Source of the DNA: Aquibacillus rhizosphaerae
GTDB lineage: Bacteria > Bacillota > Bacilli > Bacillales > Amphibacillaceae
Direction: 5' to 3'
Assembly (NCBI RefSeq): GCF_030282825.1
Contig: NZ_JASTZU010000018.1
Location: forward strand, 310,001 to 374,000
Length of the DNA stretch: 64,000 nt
Position numbers and translations under genes: made by a program. The notes below the pieces were generated by a model. The model did no database searches, was not told the origin of the DNA, and saw only the letters and a list, made by a program, of their open reading frames with translations. This document shows, piece by piece, positions 35,009 to 43,814 of the stretch. Numbering within the stretch: the first letter of the stretch is position 1; the number at the start of each line of letters is the position of its first letter.

Positions 35009-35578
35009 CTAGTTGTTAGATATGTATTTGTTGCTACCAGGAAGTTTCTTGATTTCATTCCAAGCTTCAATAGCTTCTTCACGGCTTTTACCTTTATTGT
35101 TCGGTTCAGTAAAAAAGTCTCGAATGAATTGATTATATTCAAATTGCGGTGGAATGTTCTTTAGATACGAAGGATCTTTTTTTCGCCGTTCTTCCTCATA
35201 CCAAGCATCTGTAACATCACGATATGTTTTTCCAACATTCGTTTTAAAGTAGTTCTGGATATAGGTAGAAAAATGAAATTTGGGAATAATTGACTTAAAA
35301 AAAGCTCTTACGTCCTGACTACAACGATGATTTGCTGTTATAACTGTTTCAAGACTTAAACCTACTTCATTATTCATTCTCTTATTTATGCTTGATTTTT
35401 TAATAGGATTTTTTATCTCTCCTATTTCAATAAACCTTTCAATTCTATCAGCAATCTCTATCTTAGAGCCTGAAGTACTTATCCCATTTTCTCTACAAAA
35501 TAATTGCAGTTCTTCTTTCAACCAATAAAAATCTTTAAAGCTCTGAATATTAATATCTTTTGTCAGATTAGGTCTCAA
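35009..35578 (-). CDS. SAP-domain protein (DUF6434 type)
   Basis: The 189-residue soluble protein has an N-terminal SAP-like helix-extended loop-helix (about residues 15-50, LKEELQLFCRENGISTSGSK then EIADRIERF), a putative nucleic-acid-binding module, followed by a C-terminal domain with two similar segments (FHFSTYIQNYFKTN... and FEYNQFIRDFFTEP..., each followed by an AW motif). GTG at 35587 and TTG at 35584 are too near the AAGGAGG site, so TTG at 35578 (9 nt away) is the best start. It stands alone. Confidence 0.7.
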   Translation of the reverse strand: MRPNLTKDINIQSFKDFYWLKEELQLFCRENGISTSGSKIEIADRIERFIEIGEIKNPIKKSSINKRMNNEVGLSLETVITANHRCSQDVRAFFKSIIPKFHFSTYIQNYFKTNVGKTYRDVTDAWYEEERRKKDPSYLKNIPPQFEYNQFIRDFFTEPNNKGKSREEAIEAWNEIKKLPGSNKYISNN

Positions 35579-35895
35579 CCACAACACCTCCTTATAAGGT
35601 AGTTAAGAAAAAATCATAGTATATTTTTTATATGTATTATAACAATAACTATACGAACAGACACTCCCTATTTAATTTATATTTCGTGTTTACAACAAAT
35701 CATGAAAAAATTAACAAAGAGAGCCTATGTAAAATAAATAGACTCCCACTTAAATCTCTCATTGAAGTACATATTACCCGTTTTTTTGTTAGCAGACTTC
35801 ACAGACATTTTAAAAAAGGTCCTACAGTCTATACATTTCGAAAATAATTCACTATTTAGTCACATCAGTACTTTCTAAAGCTAATATAAGTAAAT
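35579..35895. other. Intergenic region
   Basis: Contains a 71-codon plus-strand open frame without a ribosome binding site; nothing supported. Confidence 0.4.
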
Positions 35896-36711
35896 TTAAC
35901 TAAATTTCTGGCTTTTCTGGGAAATGTTATTAGCTGTTATCTCGCTCTCACTTATTCCGCCGTACCTTCTCTTGCGTTGTCGGTATTCCTCTAGTGCTTG
36001 CAGAAATTCCTTCTCGGAAAAGTCCGGCCATAGTACATCGCTAAACCAGAACTCCGTATAGGCAAGCTGCCAAAGCAGGAAATTACTTAACCGCTTTTCC
36101 CCTCCAGTTCGAATAAGGAGGTCAGGTTCTGTCATACCTGCAGTATAAAGGTAGTTCGAGAACTGCTGTTCATCCAGATTATCCAGTGATAGCTTTGCCT
36201 CGTTTATATCCGTGAGCATCTCTTTCATGGCGTTAAGAATCTCATTCCTGCTTCCATAGTTGAGCGCAATAGTTAGCTTAAGACCATCATTATGTCTCGT
36301 ACGGTCTATCGCATACTGTATTGCTTCACGTGTATGATCAGGCAGGTTGTCAATATCACCGATTGTCTCAATACGTACATTGTTAGAGATAAGTTCCGGT
36401 AAATAAATATTTAAAAATTGCTTCGGAAGTTTCAATATAAAATCTACCTCAGTTTTTGGACGTTTCCAGTTTTCTGTGGAAAACGCATAAAGTGTTAAAG
36501 CCTTCACATTGCATTTGACTGCTACTTTGACAATTTTCACTAAAGCCGATAAACCTTCTTTATGTCCAGCAAATCTAGGCATTCCTCGTCTCTCAGCCCA
36601 ACGTCCGTTTCCGTCCATAATGATTGCTATATGGTCCGGTGTATTACCTTCCTGATAATGAAAGGATTCTTTCGATTGTTTATTACTCATAAATGGCATT
36701 TTCATAGACAT
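35896..36711 (-). CDS. uppS: Undecaprenyl diphosphate synthase family (cis-prenyltransferase)
   Basis: The 271-residue protein has the full cis-prenyltransferase signature: HIAIIMDGNGRWAERRGMPR with catalytic Asp, GHKEGLSA, LTLYAFSTENWKRP, and the C-terminal LIRTGGEKRLSNFLLWQLAY then EFWFSDVLWPDF. It condenses isopentenyl units to undecaprenyl diphosphate for wall synthesis. GGGAGGC precedes the ATG. It is not next to cdsA, frr or tsf as the usual uppS is, so it may be a second paralogue. Confidence 0.92.
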   Translation of the reverse strand: MSMKMPFMSNKQSKESFHYQEGNTPDHIAIIMDGNGRWAERRGMPRFAGHKEGLSALVKIVKVAVKCNVKALTLYAFSTENWKRPKTEVDFILKLPKQFLNIYLPELISNNVRIETIGDIDNLPDHTREAIQYAIDRTRHNDGLKLTIALNYGSRNEILNAMKEMLTDINEAKLSLDNLDEQQFSNYLYTAGMTEPDLLIRTGGEKRLSNFLLWQLAYTEFWFSDVLWPDFSEKEFLQALEEYRQRKRRYGGISESEITANNISQKSQKFS

Positions 36712-36879
36712 ATTCTGCCTCCCGAAATATTGTTAATTTCTCCAATTTGCTAAGCACAATGTTCAAAATTAGCTTCCTTGTTAAGAAATGTATTCTTAAA
36801 ATACTGGAACTTCCTTCATAAACCAGTCTTAAACGCAGATACATGAAAAATATGTATCCTTACTAGTACCAAGCCTACT

Positions 36880-37104
36880 TTACTCGCCCTGAGTGTTTTC
36901 CTCACTTCTGTATTCTAAAATATCACCAGGTTGGCAATCCAACGACTTACAAATTGCCTCTAACGTTGATAATCGAACTGCCTTTGCCTTTCCGTTCTTT
37001 AAAATAGAAAGGTTAGCCATTGTAATTCCTACCCTTTCTGAAAGCTCTGTTACACTCATCTTCCTTTTTGCCAACATCACATCAATATTTATTATAATCG
37101 CCAT
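36880..37104 (-). CDS. XRE-family helix-turn-helix protein (YozG-like)
   Basis: The 74 residues form one Cro/CI helix-turn-helix (MSVTELSERVGITMANLSIL) followed by SLDCQPGDILEYR, the signature of small HTH proteins that partner DUF2975 membrane proteins. It starts 9 nt after the DUF2975 gene, behind GAGGTG. Confidence 0.88.
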   Translation of the reverse strand: MAIIINIDVMLAKRKMSVTELSERVGITMANLSILKNGKAKAVRLSTLEAICKSLDCQPGDILEYRSEENTQGE

Positions 37105-37113
37105 TTTGTCACC

Positions 37114-37605
37114 TCAGACTGTTAAATCATTTTCGGATTTTATGTGGATTGCTTGCTGCAGGAGTCTTTGGAGAACAGCAACAAATACTGCGACGACTAA
37201 AGCAGCACCAGCTATGACCATTCCGAACAATATGAGACCAGGTGCATCATCCCACTCAGCTATGATAAAAATTAATGGTAAAGCCAATATATACAAACCA
37301 AAAATTAATTTAGCGCAGTTCTTTATCGTCCTTAGCGCGTTCACCGATAATTCTGAGAAAGCTTGGTTTTTGTCAATATAACTTAAAAGCAATAACCCTT
37401 GATACAGCGCAACGTATAACGGTATCGCCGATCCATACATAATAATTAAAATACCGAACACAACATAAGCTAACACTGCACCATTTTTCACTTGTTCTAT
37501 TCCTTCGATTGCGATTTGTGGTAACAAAAGAATACACAAAGCAAGCACTGAAGTTCCAATCAGAAAAATAGATATCTTTAAAAAGAGTGTTGATCCCTGT
37601 TTCAT
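37114..37605 (-). CDS. DUF2975-family membrane protein
   Basis: 163 residues with four hydrophobic segments (about 7-27, 46-66, 92-115, 125-150). The pairing with a small YozG-type HTH gene is typical for DUF2975, and the pair is thought to act together in regulation; the signal is unknown. ATG at 37605 with AGGTGAGG upstream is preferred over a GTG three codons earlier. Confidence 0.8.
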   Translation of the reverse strand: MKQGSTLFLKISIFLIGTSVLALCILLLPQIAIEGIEQVKNGAVLAYVVFGILIIMYGSAIPLYVALYQGLLLLSYIDKNQAFSELSVNALRTIKNCAKLIFGLYILALPLIFIIAEWDDAPGLILFGMVIAGAALVVAVFVAVLQRLLQQAIHIKSENDLTV

Positions 37606-37909
37606 AAAAAGCACCTCACCTATTTATTTTCATTTTTATTCTAACAACACATTTATTGTTTTGCAATAAATATTTATTAATTTTACAAGTATTTTTATTG
37701 AATTTATTATTTTCAGACCAAGAGAAAGAGCATTCTTTATTATCAGAATGCTCTTTCTCTTGGTTTCGACTACTTCATTAATCAATCACTTCCTGCACTG
37801 ATACTGGCTTTATTGAAAATTAGACTAAGATACATTTTCGAAAGACAAATATTTTTAAAATTTAATTAGACTTCATAGTTGTTTTTTATAAAGAAAGTTA
37901 ACTTTAAAT
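37606..37909. other. Intergenic region with a 20-bp palindrome
   Basis: ACCAAGAGAAAGAGCATTCT (37717-37736) and its exact complement (37745-37764) enclose an 8-nt loop. It has no T-run on either strand. It may terminate transcription of the broken GGDEF gene or be a REP-like unit. Confidence 0.6.
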
Positions 37910-39488
37910 TTATAGCTTAGTGCTCATTGTATTGTAGGATTCTGTGTACACTTGTACTTGATTTCGACCTGATTCCTTAGCCTCATATAAAGCTTAATCT
38001 GCTTTGTTAAGAATCTGATATAGTAGCTCCCCAACCCCTTCTGCTTCAGCTACACCAAGGCTTAACGTTATAGAAATCTTTTCATCAGATGTCGAAAATG
38101 AACTTCTCTCCACTTCCCTACGCATTTGATTTGCGATAGCTTCTGCTTCTGTTGTTGAATAACCCTGTAAAGCAAGTACAAACTCCTCACCGCCAAATCG
38201 CGCAAAAAGCATCCCATCTTTTAGTTGTGCTTTACAAACACCTACTACATGCACAAGCAACTGATCACCAACATAAATGACCGTATGTATCATTCACTTT
38301 CTTAAAATAATCGATATCAATCAAGATGACACTAAACGGTATAGCGCTTTTCATTGATGCGTCTAAACTTTGTTGGCATTGTTCAAAAAAGGCACGGCGA
38401 TTATAAATTTGCGTAAGATCATCATAATAGGCTTGATGTTCCAGCTTTTCTTGAAGCTCTTTTACCTCGGTAATATCGCTAAACAGTAATAAAAGACCAT
38501 TGCTATTATTCGTTTTTTGCATCTTTGTAGAACGAACCTGATAGATTTTATTTTCGTTTCCAAGTTTCTTATACCGTAATTCACCATGTATATTAGGCTC
38601 TATGTTATAAGGGAACGGATTACTAGAAAGTTGGCTCCATACCTTAGTAAAATTCTCCCCAAGCATAGACTTATTTATGTTCGGAAACAGACTTTCACAC
38701 GCTTGATTAAATTCTATTATTCTATAAGAATCATCTAGTACAATAACGCCATCATCTATACTATTAAAAATAGCGTCTTTTGCAATAGGTATAATCGAAA
38801 ATAAACGTGAGGAACTAATCGCCCATACATATAACAAGGAAGTTAGCCATAGAGACATTGGAACTGGATCAATTCCTGGAGGTGTCAACCCAATGAGATA
38901 AATGAAAGCCGTTAGCATGGGGACTAATTGTCCAAAAAGTAATGCGATTAATTGGGGGCGGTACACCTTAGCTGTTTCCTTCCAATGCGAAATTAATAGA
39001 AAGAAAGCGATAAACATACAAGCAAAGGTAAACATCCCATGAATCATGTACCATATCCCTATTTCCTGATGGACAAAAGGCGCTCCGAGTACCGAATCAA
39101 ATGCATACACACGATAATGCAAATGATGAAAATCATTTGTCACAACCATGACCAAGCTTATAAAGGGTATGATTATTAGGGGAATCCATTTTCTCTTTGT
39201 AATTTTAATCCCTAGATAATGCATAATGAACAGTAATCCAAGCGGAGAAGATACTGGCATGCCAATATATTGAACAATTGTCCAGAATTTCATTTCTTGC
39301 AAAGTTGTTGACATAAGCCCAAATGCTGATCCAATACAATAAATGGTAATACTCAATGAATACAAAATAAACCAATTTGCTATATTTTTAAACTTATGGC
39401 GCTTCATAAAGACATATAGACAAAGATAAATAATTAATACACTCGATGTGCAAACAAGGGTTATATATGCTGTCAATTCTGTATTCAC
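37910..39488 (-). pseudogene. Membrane diguanylate cyclase (7TM-PAS-GGDEF), frameshift plus nonsense codon
   Basis: GTG at 39488 (GAGGAG upstream) opens a protein with about seven membrane helices (7TMR-HisK_N type, residues 1-220), a PAS domain (SIDDGVIVLDDSYRIIEFNQ), and a GGDEF domain. The frame breaks near 38280: an extra T in GGTCATTTATGTTGGTGAT shifts FKKVNDTYGHL out of frame with GDQLLVHVVG and ARFGGEEFVLAL (the GGEEF active site). A second lesion is TAA at 37995-37997 where ADEALYEAK should be read; downstream LYEAKESGRNQVQ is still legible to TAA at 37910. The intact protein would have made cyclic di-GMP. Confidence 0.9.
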
Positions 39489-39677
39489 GTTGTTGCTCCT
39501 CTATTAGCAGAAATGTTTCTTTTAATTTAGCATAAGTGTGCATAAAAGTGGATGTTTTTCTTTATTTTTACAAATAAATGATGCAGAAAAAGTTTCTTAT
39601 GTTGACACTTAGTACTAATAAAAGCATGAAAATCATACGATTGTAAAAATAGAACAACAGCTAAGGAGTGACGTTAA

Positions 39678-41084
39678 TTGGAAAAAGTTATTTTAAATTT
39701 ACAACCAATCGTTAGTAATCTCAATTTACCTACTGTTATTAAATCTATCGTACTCCCAGGTGACACAGTGGAAAGTCTATTTATTGCAACCCAGGTCGGT
39801 GAGATATTTTACATAAGAAACGGTGAAATAAAGGTGTTTTTAGATATTCGCTCACATGTCATTTCACTTGAAGAATACGATGAACGTGGATTATTAGGGC
39901 TTGCGTTTCATTCTAGTTTTTATGATAATGGTTTATTTTATCTCCATTATTCTGTAGCTGGTACGGAAGGTCCTGGTGCCCTCTCTAATTCTTTTAAACC
40001 TAATCCCTGCGACTCAAGTACGCTAAATTTAGATTGGACGCACAGAGAAACACAATATAGCCATGTTAATACGATTGAAGAATGGGGATTGCAATCGAAT
40101 GAACAGCCGCAAAAACGGCGAACATTACTTCGTATAAAAAGACCCTTTTCCAATCATAATGGAGTGAATAGCTTAAACTTTTCACCAGAAACAGGAAAAC
40201 TCGTATTCACACATGGAGACGGTGGATCTGGGTATGATCCCTTTAATTTAAGTCAGGACATTTTGGAAATCGCCGGTAAAATTATAGAAATTGATGTTAC
40301 CACATACATAGCTATCGACCCTCCTGTTGTAACTCGTTTTAATGAGCTTCCTAAACCTATCCTAGCAACCCTTTCGCTAATGGCAAAAGGAGTACGTAAC
40401 ATACCTGGTATTTCCTATCAATGGTTTTATAATCAGTATGTGAAATATGTGGGAAACGTTGGGCAGGATTTAGTAGAGTCCGTCTATTCCTTCGTCCACT
40501 ACAAACCGATCCCGGTCAGCCAACTTGTTCAAGCTGAAGCAAACGGAGGTAAATTAGACGAGGAAGGATTGATTAACTTTGGGTGTCGAGCGTGGGAAGG
40601 TGCATTCCCGACATCAATCATAAGAAACTGCGCAGATGATGGTCCTTTGGACAAAAAAGGAATGGCCTATTATAAGGAAGCTGTAAAAATTGCAACAAAA
40701 CGGCTGCCACCTTTGATGATTTATTTCCATCAGGATCCTCGACCAGATAAGTTTGAAGCAACAGCACTTACAGGTGTTCAGGCGTATTTGGGGAATAGAA
40801 TCCCTACTTTGACAGGTACAGTAGTGTTTTCCGAGCTTTCAAAAAAAGGAAACGCTAATGGTCCAGCAAGAGGAACGTTAGCTTATACACGGTATAGATC
40901 AGATGGGATGTTAAATAGTTTTATGGAGATTCAGACTAATGATCCATTCGATTCAAATGATGCGTACTATGTTAGTCTTGGCACAAATATGAATCAGTCT
41001 AGAATTTATGTAGGTGTGTATGGCTCTATGCAGGTAACTGATTATAACCAAGGAACTGTTTTTGAGATTGTCCCGAGAGGATAG
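39678..41084 (+). CDS. PQQ-type sugar dehydrogenase family protein (GSDH beta-propeller)
   Basis: 468 residues without a signal peptide. Segments ERGLLGLAFHSSFYDNGLFY, SNHNGVNSLNFSPETGKLVF and THGDGGSGYDP match the glucose/sorbosone dehydrogenase fold, including the conserved histidine of the NHNGG-like loop. PQQ itself is not made by most Bacilli, and the leaderless form is odd for a periplasmic-type enzyme, so the activity is uncertain. Start at TTG 39678 with AAGGAG upstream. Confidence 0.75.
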   Translation: MEKVILNLQPIVSNLNLPTVIKSIVLPGDTVESLFIATQVGEIFYIRNGEIKVFLDIRSHVISLEEYDERGLLGLAFHSSFYDNGLFYLHYSVAGTEGPGALSNSFKPNPCDSSTLNLDWTHRETQYSHVNTIEEWGLQSNEQPQKRRTLLRIKRPFSNHNGVNSLNFSPETGKLVFTHGDGGSGYDPFNLSQDILEIAGKIIEIDVTTYIAIDPPVVTRFNELPKPILATLSLMAKGVRNIPGISYQWFYNQYVKYVGNVGQDLVESVYSFVHYKPIPVSQLVQAEANGGKLDEEGLINFGCRAWEGAFPTSIIRNCADDGPLDKKGMAYYKEAVKIATKRLPPLMIYFHQDPRPDKFEATALTGVQAYLGNRIPTLTGTVVFSELSKKGNANGPARGTLAYTRYRSDGMLNSFMEIQTNDPFDSNDAYYVSLGTNMNQSRIYVGVYGSMQVTDYNQGTVFEIVPRG

Positions 41085-41220
41085 ATTTCTATGGTTTAAG
41101 GCATTACGAGTAGCAACTGTTAATTGATACCTAATTGCTGAATCTAACTTATTAATTTTTACGCTATTCTATAGCAAAATCTATCTTGTTTCAAAGAAAA
41201 CAAAAACTCATGTTTTAACC

Positions 41221-42278
41221 CTAAAAATCATAGTCAAAATGCTGATTAACAAAGTCTGTCATAGGACTACTATCACCTTCATTCCCTATATAATCTAAAT
41301 CAAAATCATGAAAATACAAATACGCAATGCTTTGTTTTTCATCCGATGTTCCAATCATACCAAAGGATTTTGGAAAGTGTGTATGATCTTTTTCATTTCC
41401 TTTAACTACATTAAAAATATAACTATTAACTGAAAATTCATATTCAGCTATGGATGTGTTCAATTTTTTGGTCAAAAATATATAGTTCTCTGCTAATTTT
41501 TCTTTTTCTTTTGTATATGTTTTATCATCGTATGTAACAATAAGTGCAACCGAGTTGGATTGAAACAAAAGCATTGTTTTTGAAGTGTATCTATATTCAA
41601 TATCTTCATATTCAGGTAAATTATCCAGTGCGGGCATCGTATCCCTTGCACGTGTATCAATGTTAGTTCCAGTGTTAAGATAATCTTCTATATCTGTACT
41701 TGTATCGCTGCCGAATGCCTTACCAAATAAAAATACAACCCCTATCAAGATCGTTATAACTAATAATGTAATCATTATTAGAATTGTATTTACTAATAAC
41801 TTTTTCATTGATAATTCCCACATTGGACCCCCCATTGTATTCTCACCTGATTTTATATACCTGTTCTTTAATAGGAGCTGGAGCATCGATAACTCCTTGT
41901 TCATATTTGTACGAGTTAATTCATGAATATATCTAGTTAAAACTCTTTCCCATTCATCATCTAAAATCACACCATTTTCAGTGACATACGCCATAATAAC
42001 TAAACCGTGTTGCAATTCATCTTCGCTTTTTAGAGAAGTTATAAACTCATTAAGTATTTTTTCGTCCCCGTCTCTCCTTTTACGAGAAACAGTAAGTGTA
42101 ATATCGAACCTTTATAACTTCTCGGATTAATAGGGGCATGACCCAATTCTCGCCCGATTTTCTCATTGATAAACAAAACATAAAAATCAGTTATTTCTTC
42201 AAAATTCTCTTTAATAAAAGGACGTATTTCAGTTTCAAAATCATCCGCCCATTTATCAGCAATGTAAGTATCAACCAT
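41221..42278 (-). pseudogene. Unknown gene(s): soluble domain and membrane-anchored domain, frameshifted
   Basis: ATG at 42278 opens MVDTYIADKWADDFETEIRP, which ends out of frame at 42039. One missing A near 42108-42112 (AAAGG) restores FDITLTVSRKRRDGDEKILN and runs into the second frame. Within the second frame an ATG at 41835 with AGGTGAG upstream starts MGGPMWELSMKKLL, a membrane helix (about 20 residues) and an external domain of about 170 residues. So the locus is either one 350-residue gene or a broken gene fused to an intact membrane-anchored protein (41221-41835). No family recognised. Confidence 0.6.
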
Positions 42279-42382
42279 TTGTTTATAGCTTTTGCAGGAT
42301 AATAAGTAATCGATTCAATTTGTATATATGGGAGTATACTACAACCCTTTAGCTTAATAAAAAATTCTAATATCCATTAGAA

Positions 42383-42790
42383 TTAGTCTTTCTTTTGATA
42401 TTTAATAACTTCTGATCCAAATTCTAAACATTCACTACAAATGGATACTCCTGGTCCAAGAGCTAACTCACCTACGTCTTCTTTACTTCTACCACAAAAT
42501 GAACAAGCTCCCACGTTCTTCACCTTGTTATCTTTAATTGGTTTCGAATTCTTTTCTAACGCGTTGTATAACTCATCAACTACTTTCGGTTCAATATAAT
42601 CAAAGTTGCCTTTTAATTTTATAGTAATAGTTGTATAAGCAATGGCCATTCCTTCGTAAAAACGTTGTCTTTCTAATTGATTGCTACTTTTTGACTTTTC
42701 TTCACACAATGAGCTCAGTTTCTCTAATTCCATGATAACATCTTCAACTTTTGCACCTCTAAACATTTTTTTTCTAAAATCTTCGTCCAT
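42383..42790 (-). CDS. ClpX-type zinc-finger protein
   Basis: 135 residues. The C-terminal 45 residues hold a C4 zinc finger of the ClpX N-domain type (CSFCGRSKEDVGELALGPGV then CSECLEF); the N-terminal 85 residues are helical. No AAA+ domain is present. In ClpX this finger recruits substrates and adaptors; here it could serve as an adaptor or in a stress-related system. GAGGTG precedes the ATG. It stands alone. Confidence 0.75.
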   Translation of the reverse strand: MDEDFRKKMFRGAKVEDVIMELEKLSSLCEEKSKSSNQLERQRFYEGMAIAYTTITIKLKGNFDYIEPKVVDELYNALEKNSKPIKDNKVKNVGACSFCGRSKEDVGELALGPGVSICSECLEFGSEVIKYQKKD

Positions 42791-43121
42791 TTCAACACCT
42801 CTTTCTTATTTTATGTAAACATTTGTTTACATCTTTTATAAGGTATATTCTCTGAAACTATAAAATGTACCTTTATATTCTAAAAAATTTCGAGTGTGGT
42901 ATTTCTAAAAAGGATTAGAGATACAATTTTCAACGAAAAAAGAGCCTTAACCCTTGTTGGATTAAAGCCGCGATAGTTGAATACACTCATAAGCTATTTT
43001 AGGTTTTACGAAATAATAAACAACAAAAATTCAACCACGGAATACTTAGCATGACTATCTATACAATATTCCAAGCAGATTGTTCTTTTACTAAAGATAT
43101 ACATTCTTTTGTTTTCAATTC

Positions 43122-43334
43122 TTAACCTTTTTGCTTCTTTACACCAAATAACTTTTTGATAACAAAGTAAATTGGAGTAAAAATTGCCAACCAAATACCT
43201 AAATCAAGGCAAGCTGACACCAAATTAAATTCGTCACTAAATAAATTATATTCAAGATTTAAAAGCGCTGTTACCCATTCATGAATTAGAATAGTTAATA
43301 TAATACTAATTATTCCTGTAGCAGTTTCTTTCAA
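43122..43334 (-). CDS. Small membrane protein
   Basis: 70 residues from TTG at 43334 (GGGGAGAG upstream) with two hydrophobic segments (TGIISIILTILIHEWVTALL and LDLGIWLAIFTPIYFVIKKL). An upstream ATG at 43370 is in frame but lacks a ribosome binding site. Unknown function. Confidence 0.5.
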   Translation of the reverse strand: MKETATGIISIILTILIHEWVTALLNLEYNLFSDEFNLVSACLDLGIWLAIFTPIYFVIKKLFGVKKQKG

Positions 43335-43750
43335 GAAACTCTCCCCTTCTCTAATACACATAATTCTCATTCGACTTTAGCATAATTAAAAAGTCCAAAC
43401 AATGTATTTCATTACACTCCTAATTAAAACGCCAAAATAAGTATTATCCAGTTCCTGTTGCCTTCTTTTGCACCATCTTCAATTAATGCACTAGCTCTTA
43501 ATGATATTGCACCAAATTATTCCAACTACGCTAAGCCACCTTAAATTCTAGCTGAAGACTAACGCAACAAATAAGATCAACACATCAATACCAGATTCAC
43601 CTTTACCTTAAAAAACTTATACTGCGTGGAAAAAATCCACCTGAAATAGGTAACATCAAACCCTTTTCCCATTGGGAGAGTGCATTGTTTTAACTTAAGC
43701 TTCATTGCAATTCATTAATTGACTTCTTTCAGAAAAAGTTCAAACAAAAA
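43335..43750. other. Intergenic region
   Basis: No supported gene or site in about 400 bp. Confidence 0.4.
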
Positions 43751-43779
43751 GACTTCAATTAAAATGAATAATTGAAGCA
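43751..43779 (-). terminator. Terminator of the helicase gene
   Basis: CTTCAATT / AATTGAAG with a 9-nt loop (AAAATGAAT), 36 nt after the stop codon. The surrounding 50 bp resembles the sequence after yxeA (46216-46248). Confidence 0.7.
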
Positions 43780-43814
43780 TTAGTCTAGACTATCAAGATA
43801 GCAGGAGCACTTTA

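Noticed and set aside
35632-35847. 71-codon plus-strand open frame
   Set aside because: No ribosome binding site, skewed composition and no recognisable family.
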